Source: Elymus sibiricus (lineage: Eukaryota > Streptophyta > Magnoliopsida > Poales > Poaceae). From it: DNA of 64,000 nt. Location: the NCBI GenBank assembly GCA_039707655.1, contig CM077665.1, forward strand, positions 83,949,954 through 84,013,953, given 5' to 3'. Position 1 is the first letter of the stretch. Every line of letters begins with the position of its first letter. Positions 1-10,427 of this stretch are shown here, piece after piece. A model generated the notes under the pieces. It did no database searches. It worked only from the letters and a program-made list of their open reading frames with translations, and was not told the origin of the DNA. The translations under genes and the position numbers were made by a program.

Positions 1-17
1 ACGAATTGTTTATGTTG

Positions 18-520
18 TAAAATCTGCTTCTTTGAACTTAAAAAAAGGACACAATGTGACTGTGTTCTGAAGTTACTTTTTTGCATAGCGATGCAATATA
101 TAAAGTTCGATCTCTTCAATATCTACTCAGCAAAGTATGGCCAGGATGACAACCTGTGCGTGTAATGCAATCCACGATCACAAGGTCTCAGGATCGATCC
201 TGCATCACGCAATTTCCTTTTTAAAATTTGTGGGACTTTCATTACGTGAGTAGATGAAATATGAGGGGGGTTTCCGCAAAAAAATCATCACGTGTCGGCC
301 ACCCAGCGCCTTCTCAGCTCTCAGCACTGATAGGTGGGCTACTGCCACGCTTGCATGGGCTGGACATACGTCCGGACACAATCATGGACAAGTTAAGGCA
401 CATCGAGTGTATTTAACTCATTGTGAGATATAAACATCATTGTCTGTGTTGTTTCTTTACCTTCTTTCATGTTTCATGTTCTTGCTTATTTCTTCTTGCT
501 TGTGAAAGAGATTGAAGAAC
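18..520. repeat. Direct repeat, copy 1
   Basis: This segment and 1140-1672 are diverged copies of one sequence. Both contain a stretch reading gcaatatataaagttcga, then ctactcagcaaagtat, a GC-richer middle with 'ggacgtacgt'-like words, and an end with cattgtgagatataaacatcattg and cttatttctt. The copies lie in the same orientation about 1.1 kb apart. No coding potential is convincing. It is probably a tandemly duplicated unidentified repeat; family unknown. Confidence 0.7.
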
Positions 521-1139
521 TTTTTTAAAAATACACATTGCCATTTTTTTAATGCAAGACCGCCATTTTTCAAAAACATGTTATAATTTTTAATACATGT
601 GAAACATTTCCCAAAAACTTCTTGATTTTTTTCAAATGCATTAACACTTTCTTTAAGTTTATGGAAGTTGTGATTTTTTCTTACATTGATTTTTTGAATG
701 GTAAAAATAATTTGAAAAATAAAATAAATAACTTGAAAAATAGAAATAAAACTTGTGCAGGCACATGGAAGCGCCATATGTAAATAAAAATTGCTTGAAG
801 TCCTGAAGAGGTACATAGCAACGAAAGCAGATTTTTGGAGTACGGTGGCCACTGAGCACATTTTGTAAGGCTAAAATTGGCACTTAAAAGTTTCAAAAGG
901 ATTTGGTTGTTTTCACAAAAAAAAATATGCATGTGCTCTAAGTGACTTCCAGATTTCGTTCCAAAATATGTTATATTTACCCTGCAAAAAAAGAAAAAAT
1001 CCGGCCAAAAAACAAGTCGAATTTTGCATGTATTTGTTTTTTTATCTCTCACATACAAACACTGATTTTGATGAAAATTCACACGGATATATAACAACTC
1101 TATGTGTGCATGTACAAAAGAAATCAGAATTCTTTTAGC
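521..1139. other. AT-rich spacer, nothing recognised
   Basis: AT-rich sequence between the two copies of the flanking direct repeat. Open frames here are low-complexity and do not look coding. Confidence 0.5.
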
Positions 1140-1672
1140 TGCAAAAATCTCTTTCTTTGAACTTCGGAAAAAATGACATAGTGTGTCAATGCTTCAAAGT
1201 TACTTTTTGCATAGCAATGCAATATATAAAGTTCGACCTCTTCAATATCTACTCAGCAAAGTATTGCCCGGTTGAAAACCTGTGCGTGTAATGCAATTCG
1301 CAATCACAAGGTATCAGGATTGATCCTGCATCATGCAATTTCTTTTTTCTAATTTATGGGGCTTTCCTACGTGATTAAATGGAATACGAGGGGGGCTTTT
1401 ACAAAAAAAGTCCTCACGCGCGGGCCACCCAACACCTTCCTAGCTCCCAGCCAATTGACAGGTGGGCCACTGCCATGTTGGCACGCCACGCGGGCTGGAC
1501 GTACGTGTGGACACGGATGGATGACCGCGCAGGATACTCATTGTGAGATATATTAATATTTTTGAAATCTCATTGTGAGACATAAACATCATTGTTTTTG
1601 CTGTTTCCTTACCTTCTTTCCTGTTTTCATGGTCTTACTTATTTCTTGTTGCCTGTGAAAGAGATTTAAGAA
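1140..1672. repeat. Direct repeat, copy 2
   Basis: Second copy of the 18-520 repeat, same orientation, with many substitutions and small indels. It ends in a matching 'gtgaaagagatt..aagaac' segment. Confidence 0.7.
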
Positions 1673-2291
1673 CAAACGAGTTGTTTATTTCTCCAAAAGC
1701 CCTTGGCCCCTTTCAACTATTGTGCAATATTTATATGCAAAAATGAGGCTCTGTTTCAATCCATATACACAGGTGGAAGGCACATCATGAAGATTCAGCT
1801 CACGTTGCAGTTTGTATCCATGCAAATGGCCAACGAGAGAAATCAAGACCAGTATGCCTTTCGTCGCCAGAACAACATCATTTTGAACTAAAAAAAAAAA
1901 TCAAAGTTGCGTCCTGAATTCTTTGCGGCTTATTCCAAGCTGACATTAAAATATCAATGATATAGGACTTAGATGTGCAATACTTATCTCACATCTAGAT
2001 GTGTTTTAGCAAAACCTTTAAAAATATTTGCGAAGATCTTGCAGGCTAACAATTATGTTCGCCGTCTTAGTTCGCCGCTTCTCTACTGCGTGTATCGTGA
2101 TGCCCTTCGTCTAAAACAATACGCACGTACGCGACACACGAACACGATTGATGGCAACAGGTGCGATGTTCATTGCTTTTGATCAATTGATGATCTGATG
2201 ATTACAACAGGGAGCCATGCATGCATGTACTAATCAAATCTACAAAGTACATGTCCGCGATTAACTCCAACATCCCGATCGATCGACGACT
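1673..2291. other. Unannotated spacer downstream of the minus-strand gene
   Basis: No gene, repeat or RNA was recognised. It lies 3' of the minus-strand gene that stops at 2292, so it could hold that gene's 3' UTR. No clear polyadenylation signal was assigned. Confidence 0.4.
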
Positions 2292-3417
2292 CTAACTCTC
2301 GGCGACGGTCGGCATCTTCTTGACGTCGTCCACGGCAACGCGCACAGTTCGAGGGAACTGTCCGTGGTAGATCACTTCAATGTAGCCAGCTTCATCTGCG
2401 TCGGAGAAGATGACGGCGCTGCGCCAGAGGACGAGCCTCTTGCCCGTCGGCCGCAGGGTCCCTACGCGCGTGCGCACCTTCACGGTCATGCCCGGGATCG
2501 TCTTGATGCGCTCTGCTCCGGTTGTCGTCGTGGTAGCTGCTCTTGCTGTCGCGTGCGGAGTCGTCGCAGATACCTTCACGGTGGCAGCGCCAGCTGAACC
2601 CGGCGGGATCAACGCGGACGAGCATGCTGGCGGTGGGGCGGTGGACTTCTTGGGAGTTCCGGCGCTCGCGACGGCGGAAACCTTCATGCTGCTGCTTCTG
2701 GACGCCAAAAAGATGAGCGGGTTAAGGCGCGGCGGGGCCGTGCACCTGTGCTTCACCTCTCCCATGGGCACGTAGGAGACGCCCTTGGTGGCAGCTTTGA
2801 CTACTGTGTGAGCGGGATGGGCGCGCGTCGGACTCCTTGCTTGGTCGAATCGGCGTCGACGGTGGACGAGATCTTCCCGGATCGGCCCAGCGGTGACGAC
2901 GGCGGCACGGAGGATGTCTTTGCAACGAGAGTGGATTTTCAGCTCCCGGTGCCTAGGCACCCTCTATGAACAACAGTAAAATCAAAAAAAATAGAAAACA
3001 AAATAAAAAAAATCTGAAACTTTGCAGCATCAAAGATGATCACAATTTGTAGGTGTTTGCAAGTTTTCATGCCAAAAAACTATTCGAGGAGCTCTACACA
3101 CGAAAAAGATTTCAGTGCTTGAAGTTTTGAGCACTTTTAGCACTGAAATTTGAAACTCGTTTGTACACCTTTCTCTACATGATATTTTGGCATGAAAACT
3201 TGCAAGAACCTACAAACTTTGTTCATCTTTGATGCTGTAAAGTTTCAGATTTTTTTTGATTTTACTGTTCATAGAGGGTGCCTAGGCACCCGGGAGCTAT
3301 CACACCTTTCTCCTTTGGAACCCTGCCCTTGGTCACGTTGACGGCCTTCCTGCGGCGCTGGAGCTCACGGCGGATTTTGTTGAGGCCCGGCGATCGCTGC
3401 GGCGTGAGAACCCCCAT
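2292..3417 (-). pseudogene. Unknown plant gene interrupted by a MITE
   Basis: Minus-strand coding sequence, start ATG at 3417, stop TAG at 2292-2294. The first 119 nt encode a basic N-terminus (MGVLTPQRSPGLNK...). A 358-bp foldback element (2941-3298) follows, then an uninterrupted 3' part. Skipping the element rejoins the frame exactly (119 nt leaves two codon bases and 2940 supplies the third), giving about 255 codons. As it stands, translation into the MITE meets an early TAA. The middle is Ala/Thr/Pro-rich and looks disordered. The C-terminal ~60 residues (from 'GMTVKVRTRVG' to 'VAVDDVKKMP') look like a compact beta-rich module, loosely reminiscent of Tudor/Agenet-type barrels; that is inference. 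I do not recognise the family. The gene is probably inactivated, unless the MITE is spliced out. Confidence 0.6.
2941..3298. mobile_element. Foldback MITE inside the gene
   Basis: The two ends are inverted copies: agctccc-g-gtgcctaggcacc at the left and its complement at the right, followed by matching arms of roughly 150 bp (ctctatgaac, gtaaaatcaaaaaaaat, cagcatcaaagatga, cttgcaag/tttcatgcc). The termini contain the 14-bp palindrome ggtgcctaggcacc. No transposase is present. No clean TSD is visible (flanks ttc and atc). The long arms would fold into a near-complete hairpin. Superfamily not assigned. Confidence 0.8.
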
Positions 3418-3541
3418 CGTGCTTGCGGAGAAGCGGAAGAAGGATTCAATTCAATGGCGAGAAGTTGTGGTTGTGGAGGGGGATGGAGGAACTAAAGATC
3501 GAAGCACACAACTGAACAAGCGATGGAAGGCGTTGGGTCAG

Positions 3542-3548
3542 CTTATAT
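3542..3548 (-). promoter_or_regulatory. Putative TATA box of the MITE-interrupted gene
   Basis: On the minus strand the sequence reads AGATATAAGC, about 125 bp upstream of the ATG at 3417. This is a plausible plant core-promoter position, leaving a ~95-nt 5' UTR. It supports reading 3417 as the real start. Confidence 0.4.
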
Positions 3549-3656
3549 CTACCTCGACGCGGCCGAGTTGTTTGCGGAGGGAAAATCGTAGGAAGTAAGC
3601 ACAGCGTCGGAACCGGTTTGAGCAATTAGTTTGATGAGTTCATGCAGTCCGCCACC

Positions 3657-4300
3657 ATGGCGGACCGTGATGGTCACGCAAGATCTCCACGCGGCACCAG
3701 AAGCCCTCTACGCGGCCACGCCTGCACTCCGCCTAGAGGCCGGCGACGATGCATGCCTGAAACCCGCGCGGACACCCTCCCGTTTCAGCAACGATGCCGG
3801 ACAGCCGGAGCAGCATAGCTGGCCTGGAGCACGCACGGACGGCGCAGCCTCCCGTTCGCGCCACGACGCGGCACCACCAGCCTCCCGTTCCCACCAGAAC
3901 TACTTTCTCTTGCGGCCCTCTCGACGACGGCGTCGCCACACCGCGCCGAGACGCCAGCGAGGATGAGCGCCGGGAGCGCTCGCGCACGCCGTCACGCACG
4001 CGGCATCACAAGTCCTCTACGCCGACCATGCCAGAACTGCGCACAGAAGCCGGCGACGATGCCCGCCGGAAGCCCGGGCGGAGGGCCACTCGATGGCGTC
4101 CGCTACCTCCTGTTTCAGCCACCACGCCGGAGTAGTACCAGCTCTGCGACGCGCCGGGGATGGCGAAGACGGCCGGGAGCGCGCACGGTCACCTGGCGCC
4201 CTCTGCCTCCCGTTGGCGTCACGAGTCACGACGCGGCACCACCAGCCGGAGCGGTCGTCAAGAAATCGTTCGGGCCGCCTGCACCGCCTCACCCCTCGCC
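3657..4300. repeat. GC-rich degenerate tandem duplication
   Basis: GC-rich block in which related words recur about 300-365 bp apart: 'ccctctacgc' and 'tcctctacgc', 'ccggcgacgatgc' twice, 'cacgacgcggcaccaccag' twice, 'cctcccgtt' several times. A short plus-strand ORF (ATG at 3657 in gccaccATGg context, TAG at 3816) begins in it, divergent from the minus-strand gene, but it is Arg/Pro-rich and matches nothing I know. It may be a decayed coding tandem repeat. Confidence 0.45.
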
Positions 4301-4551
4301 GGCCGGCTCAAGCTCTATCCAGAGGGTATCCGCTGCATCCCACAGTCCCAGCACAGCACGGTAGCATCGGTGCCACACGTGGTCACGAGGAGAAGCGGAG
4401 CAGCTCACTCAGTCACTTGCTCTAGTGTACGTGGTTCACATCACATTCGCATGTGTTGATTACAGATCAACCACGAGAAGGGTCTCACAACTATCGTCTT
4501 TGCCATTGCCAGGCAGGAGTGCAGCTACCATCACACACATGACACGCCATC

Positions 4552-6241
4552 TCTACTCCTAAAGTCTCACTTGGTAGGATCGTCTCCACAGTTAATTTTC
4601 GAACGGTTCATTTTCGGCTCACGTCCCATCATCATCTTTTCATATTGATTTTTCCAACATCTCATTCAAAACTTTTCTAACATTTTCAAACTTTTCTAAC
4701 AAGACACGTTATAAATGGACGGACAGTGATAGCACATTACCAAATAATAAAATCTAATTTCACGCATGTTTCTTAAAACCAACACTTTTCTAACATATAA
4801 AAGATCTTCCATAAATGCAATTTGTTTTAGGAAACAAATAACATATTTTAAGCATATAAAAAAATCCTCTCCACTCTTTCCTTGTAAACCAACACTTTCC
4901 TAACATACAAATGATCTCCCATCAATGCTATTTGTTTTAAAAAACAAATAACATATTTTAAGCAAAAATCTGATTGACTAATCGACAGATATGTATCTAA
5001 ACCTTCCTTCTCCAAATATAATTCAATCAACACTTATGAGCAGAATCATAACTTTTCTTTTCTTTTCCAATCCCTCCCGTCTCCTCTCCGAACTCTACTG
5101 TCTTTCGTTCGTTCATTCGTCTCTCCCCGCCAGTCTGCCTGGTTCACACAAAAGGATCCAATGCGACAAGGAAAGGGGCACAACCGCCCACCCCTATTCA
5201 CACATTCCCTCCTCTCATTCTTCCTCTGGATGTGCCACACGGGATCAGACGAGCACCACGGTCCCCAGGGCGCCGTTCTCGTGACAATGCCGCTGAACAT
5301 CGTCAAATGCGGACGACCACAAAGCGGGATCGCGGTGAACACAACCCAATCACGACGGACGCCCTTGCTCCTTTCCAGATGCGGTGATGACGGGCGATGA
5401 CTCCCACTACACTCCTCTCCGATGACCAAGAACATCGAAATATGTTAGTTCATCATGCAGGATCCGGGCTAATCTTGCCATTCCCTTGCACTGTATCTTT
5501 TCAAAGCTTTACTTAATAATTTTGCAACATAGTATATGAGTTTCCCATTTGTCTTAAAATATATTTCATCCCCGCAATCCTGACTGAAAATTGGTGACAC
5601 AGACCGACAACAGCTACCATGTCCGCAGTTGCTGTCACCAGAGGCACTCCCAACCGGAAAAATGTATTTGCAAGGTAACGATTGCAGTTTATCTGCTATG
5701 TAATGATGTTGCATTTAATATTATGTACTTCTTTTAACCCTTTTTTCTATTATTTTCTTTCTGCATTTATCAAGCATAATTACCGAGTATTGTTTTCCTT
5801 TCTTCTATGAGGGTGATATTGGTAGTTGATGCTCCAAATTCCTTATTCTACCGATGCCCTGATTTTGAGGTACTTCTTATCATTTTTTAATATGCACATT
5901 AGGATGATGGATGAACATGACTTGTGTTGCAAATGCAAAATATGTTAATAAAGTCTCACTTGTATATCTCTACCCCTAAAGGGGGGTTGGTAGGACGGTA
6001 CCGCCGTTTATTTTAGCCTTACCGGTTTATTTTTTCCTCACCTCCCACCATCCTTTCCATGTTGATTTTCTTATTCACTGGTTTATTTTCCTCTCCAATA
6101 TTTCCTTTCAAACTAGCACTTTCCTAACATACGAAAAATCGTAAATCTAACTTTCCTAACTTACCCAATCAACTCCCTCCCATCAATGCAATTTGCTTTA
6201 GGAAACAAATAATAGATTTTAAGACAATAAATAATGGATTA
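4552..6241. repeat. Repeats with Helitron-like 5' termini
   Basis: The motif TCTCTAC(T/C)CCTAAA preceded by A occurs at 4552 and 5967, and a variant TCTCTACTTCCTAAA occurs at 6242. After each of the first two come related segments ('cttggtagga', 'tcacctcccaccatc', 'ctttcctaac', 'caatttgttttaggaaacaa', 'atattttaag'). The last block appears at about 4815, 4925 and 6185. A TCTCTAC start after an A resembles plant Helitron 5' ends. No matching hairpin-CTRR 3' end was identified and no RepHel gene is present. The region 5050-5435 may be a captured gene fragment; this is unproven. Confidence 0.35.
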
Positions 6242-6411
6242 TCTCTACTTCCTAAATGGGAGTGCGTGGTCGTTTGGTTTCCTTTTGTTTCGTTGGCTCC
6301 ACCAGCCGATCGAACGACAGCTCACCCCACCGACTTGTATGTTCCGCTTTCCCTGCTGGTTTATTTCACGCATCAAGGTTTTTTCATGAATCAATGAGGG
6401 TACGGAAGGAG

Positions 6412-7171
6412 ACGCAGCCGCTGCCTCCTAACCCTAAGCCGCCGCCGCCACTTCTCCTGCCTCCGCCTCGGTCTCCCTCCTCTCCCCCGTCCGGCGACCT
6501 CGCCGACGGCAAGAGGAGTGGGGACCCGTCCAACTTGTTTTCTTCTTAGGTTTTTGTTCTCTAGCGACATCGACGAGGTGGTGGCGACGATGGCGCTTTG
6601 GAATAAGGTCTCTCCGGTCTTTCCCTACCACGACGACGTCCGATCCGGTGCCGGCGAAGGGACAATGAGAGTTTGTGTCCCCAGATCGGTTGGTTTCCTT
6701 CAGATCTTGGCAGTTCTTGTGTCTTTCAAGGAGAGCTTTTGGCTGGCGTTTGGTGTGGCGACTTCGACATCTTCTTCTGTGTTGTTCTGTGGCTTAACCC
6801 GATTTCTCCAACCCTCTGAACTGGTGGTGGTGGATTGCAAGCCTGTTCTGCGTGGGGTGATGCTCCAGCCGATGTTGCTTCAACGATTTTTAGATCTCGT
6901 CTCAAGGGGCGAGTGGCGATTGCGGTCTTCAAAGCCTTGTATGGCGAGGGCGTTTACAGGTGGCGCTTTTCTTTGCTGTTGGTTCAGTGCATGTTTCAAG
7001 CTTCGGCGGGCGGCGTACAATCAGAGGAAGAAGAAGACTAGTATGCTTTTTATTGTAATTTTATTTTGTATTGGTCGCTCTACGTTCAGTTGTCTATCCA
7101 TTGTACTGGCCTTTGTTTTCCTCGATGTTAATCAGATCTAAGATGCCCCTTGGGTGTCTTTATTCAAAAAA
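6412..7171 (+). mobile_element. Non-LTR retroposon (SINE/LINE-derived) with TSD
   Basis: A 19-bp perfect direct repeat (aatgagggtacggaaggag) occurs at 6393-6411 and 7172-7190 and flanks a 760-bp body. The body has a GC-rich, CT-rich 5' start (cctaaccctaagccgccgcc) and ends in an A-tail (ttcaaaaaaa). Long TSD plus A-tail is the hallmark of target-primed reverse transcription. No ORF for reverse transcriptase is present, so the copy is non-autonomous or a retroposed transcript. The 207-codon open frame inside is not recognisable. Confidence 0.75.
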
Positions 7172-7190
7172 AATGAGGGTACGGAAGGAG

Positions 7191-7637
7191 CCCATCCCAC
7201 CCTCCTATCTCTCGTCTCATGCAATAGACGACGCACGCATCTCATGTCCCGACCCGACCCCTCAACGAGCTAGGGTTAGCGTCCTCTATGTCGGCCCGCC
7301 ACCACGCCACCGTCGGCCAAGGTCCATGATACCATGGGAGCCCCACAAGCGTGTGAAGCCCTGCTGGTGTTTTGGGAGCTCAACCTGAACGTTTGCCTCC
7401 ACAAGGCCTAGGGGCAGGCCGTCCGCCCCCGCAAGAACAGGAGCACTGGCTTTATAAAGTTGATGATGTTTTTTTTAAATACACACATACTTTATAGTAC
7501 TTGAATGTATAGATTTCGACTCATCCAATATGCAAAAAGTACCCATGCAGAAAAAAGAAAAAAGAAAAGCAAAAAAACCATACAAACAAAAAAAAAACAG
7601 ACAATGTGTAACAGGCTTCAAGCCTAATAGGAAATTT
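7191..7637. other. No gene recognised
   Basis: Continuation of the sequence into which the 6412-7171 retroposon inserted. CT-rich near 7200-7300, then A-rich low complexity (7550-7600). No feature can be supported. Confidence 0.4.
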
Positions 7638-7790
7638 GACTTACTCCAAATAGGGGCAAGTTAAGATTTTGGTCTAAGAAAAAAGTCGACTTGTCACAAA
7701 CAGGGGCAAGTCAAAAATTCAGCCTAAGAAAAAAATCGACTTACCGCATACAGGGGCAAGTCCAAATCACCCTAAACACGCACAAGAAAA
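7638..7790. repeat. 50-bp tandem repeat, three copies
   Basis: Units begin gacttactcc (7638), gacttgtcac (7688) and gacttaccgc (7738). Each contains a(a/t)aggggcaagt or caggggcaagtc and, in the first two, ctaagaaaaaa. Period is 50 bp, with the third unit diverging at its end. Confidence 0.75.
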
Positions 7791-8250
7791 AAACAGCATG
7801 AATCTTGACAAAAGAATCAACGGTTAGAAGATTGACTTACCCTAATTTAAAATTCAGGCGGCTTACATATAGCTAAAGTGCACATAATAATGTATGTTCC
7901 CCTTTTTTTTGTTAGCGCATATGAGTAGTAATATCTGTTGCCTTTTCTTCTTATTACATTGTCACAAGATTATGAACTGCTATATCATATAAGTAACTTA
8001 TCAATATAAATGACAGCTTTATTGAACTCTACAAATCATTACATTATCAATGTAAATATGTGCATCTGATGGTGTAGCATTGTTGAATCCTAGTGACAGA
8101 ATGCCGTCCATGAGTAATGAAGGAAAGGACAAACAGAAAATGCCCTCATTTATTTTATTTTATTCTATTTTCAGTTGAGAAATGCCCTCATTTAGATTGC
8201 ATTTCATTACGTAGACCAGCTGCTCTGTCGTAGGTGGACATTCTTTGTAG
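7791..8250. other. AT-rich spacer, nothing recognised
   Basis: No coding or structured feature was seen between the 50-bp repeat and the TSD of the next retroposon. Confidence 0.4.
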
Positions 8251-8268
8251 TACTAGCTACTGGCAACT

Positions 8269-8903
8269 TTTTTTAGTGAAAAAGATTCATATTTGTTATA
8301 AAATTTATAAGTACAAAGTACCTCAAATATAATAAAATTATGTCGGGGTCTCTAGACCATCGAAATGACAGCTACTGCCGCTAGAATGAGCCGTCGACGC
8401 GCCGATGTCGCCCCTCTTCTACCGGAGTCAGTTTGACCTTGTCAATAACAACTGGGAAGTCTCCGTGCACATGTCCGTTAGGACCAGCGCCAAGGAGTCT
8501 CAGCCGTCGTCATTGAACCCTTGAATAAGTATGAAGTAATTGACACCAAATCTCGTCGTCACGTCCTCACGACAAGAAACACTAACCTCGTCGTCCCAAG
8601 GAGACGACCGAAATCTACGAGCCAGAGCTCCGTCGACTACGTCCATATGGACGAACTTGAGGAGGATCGGAACCGGAAGACAAACTCAAAGAAGAAGCGT
8701 CGTTATCCTCCTGAACGCCGCACCTACGAGAACTAAAAAAAAACTAACCTAAACTACTAGCAGGACCGAAGGCACCGGGATCCCCCCCTTAACCAGTCGC
8801 CGGATCAACGGGCAGACGAGAGGTGAATCCACGGGCTCATCGGCGAAGTCCGGAGGGGAGAGTTCGCCAAACACTGAGGAGATTGGAAGAAAACACTATT
8901 TGT
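8269..8903 (-). mobile_element. Non-LTR retroposon with diverged TSD
   Basis: On the minus strand the element ends in ...CACTAAAAAAAG (plus-strand T-run 8268-8274). Flanks are tactAgctactGgcaact (8251-8268) and tactGgctactAgcaact (8904-8921), an 18-bp TSD with two mismatches. The body (minus sense) has a GC-rich, CT-rich front, a middle with 'gtagtttaggttag', and a 3' part with 'ggtctagagacc' before an AT-rich tail. No reverse transcriptase is encoded. It is probably older than the 6412 copy, judging by its diverged TSD. Confidence 0.65.
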
Positions 8904-9254
8904 TACTGGCTACTAGCAACTGTCAACGCGCAAAACCAAAATGTACCAGAAAATATATTTGTGTCAAAGTTCCAACGGAACAGATATCTTCCATTTTTTA
9001 ACATGGATATGGGGCCCCAAGGAGCCATAGCAAATTCATTTATATTGTAAACTCTCCAAGGGACACACATAAAATATAATATTAAAACTCGATCCATGGA
9101 ATTTATGAAAAAGACCCCTAACACAAGTTGTAGAATGCAATGTAGTCCATCTTCTTCGAAGCTTCAACCGCAGACCAAGATCACCATCACTGAGACTATG
9201 CCACTTAGAATGGGAACCTCTTCGTTGCTCCGCCACCAATAGATACCGTAAAAC

Positions 9255-9342
9255 GAAGAAACGGAAGCTCGGTCGAAACTATACTGCATCTATATAGGAA
9301 GAAACGGAAGTCCGGTCGAAGCTATACTGTCTCCCTATAGGC
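9255..9342. repeat. 43-bp tandem duplication
   Basis: Two adjacent imperfect copies beginning gaagaaacggaag at 9255 and 9298, each followed by (t)c(c)ggtcgaa and ctatactg. Confidence 0.65.
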
Positions 9343-10402
9343 TTCATTGTCGGGAGGAAAAAATGAAGGCAATGAACGATCCCAATACCGTGTCACCACA
9401 AATCATCATCTTCGCCAACTTGAATTTGGTTCTCGCACCTACTTTAGGGCAAACTCCGCTCCTATATTTCTTGCTCTCAGTATGCTCAATGGTGAGAATG
9501 TCTTGTGTCGACCAGCTCTTGGGTATTTGCTTTGTTTGTAAACATGTCTATGTAGTTTTTTCTTCACTATCAATGAGTAGGCAGCTTTCGAAGCTTATGG
9601 AGGTATGGTAAATATATGCTACCGTGTTTTTTGGGATGATACTTATAATAGATCGAGATAGTCAAACTATAACACCGAGAATGTTACAGCACAGGGAAAG
9701 AAGGATATTTTGATTGACTAGCTTGGCTCTTGTTCTGGTTTGGTAGCTTCTAGGACCCCAACCCCAAGAGGTAGTGAAAAGCCACTAGGGAGGAGATAAG
9801 TTTCTTATTCTAAGATCGTCATAACGACATCCCTCCACGGGGCCGTCTTTCGTCTAGAAATGTTCACTGAGGCGGAATCAAGATTGACGACCAATGACCG
9901 ATGCCCAAAAATACCAGTGGGCGTCGTAGCTTCGCTCCCAATCGCATAGAGAATATGCCCAAAACAAAGCATGTGTTCTTGCTACGCGTCCCTCTTTGGA
10001 GATTATCTCTGGCACAATGACTGAACTGTAGAAAATGGACCCCATCTCCCTCCGTTACTCGACAACAAAGGGCATAGAGAGAATAAGCCTCCATCTTCCC
10101 TAGATCAAGTCGCGCCACGAGCTTATTCTGGGAGCTTCTGTCAAATCACCCGTCAGGCGGTTAACGGCCACCGGACACTGCTCATTAGCTCCAGCTTGAA
10201 GTTCCAATGTGACAAGACGCCAAACTTCTCTAAGAAAACCCTAAACCTAAAGTTACTATGCACGGGAGTGCATCGGACTCCAGACCAACTCTTCTTCGAC
10301 TAGCAACACCAACAACAAGGGGGCACACACTCGTTTCCAGTTGACAAGACTCTGAACAAAATTGATACCGAAGCCCCCCCCCCCCTTTCGTTCGCACACT
10401 CG
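9343..10402. other. No gene recognised
   Basis: Mixed-composition sequence with scattered short open frames. None has a recognisable product. The end (10374-10385) is C-rich. Confidence 0.4.
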
Positions 10403-10427
10403 CCCCCCCCCCCCCCCCCCCCCCCCC
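10403..10427. repeat. Poly-C tract of 25 bp
   Basis: Uninterrupted run of 25 C followed by GCGGGGG. A shorter 12-C run lies at 10374-10385. Run length in the assembly may be unreliable. Confidence 0.9.

Noticed and set aside
2410..2775. 121-codon plus-strand ORF
   Set aside because: Antisense to the better supported minus-strand gene with TATA box, start and frame continuity across the MITE.
3657..3818. Short plus-strand ORF with good start context
   Set aside because: Only 53 codons, Arg/Pro-rich, within a degenerate GC-rich duplication; not enough to call a gene.
5046..5435. 129-codon minus-strand ORF as a gene
   Set aside because: No recognisable domain, lies in a repeat-rich region; kept only as a possible captured fragment.
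6518..7141. 207-codon plus-strand ORF
   Set aside because: Entirely inside the 6412-7171 retroposon, hydrophobic from T-rich sequence, no domain.
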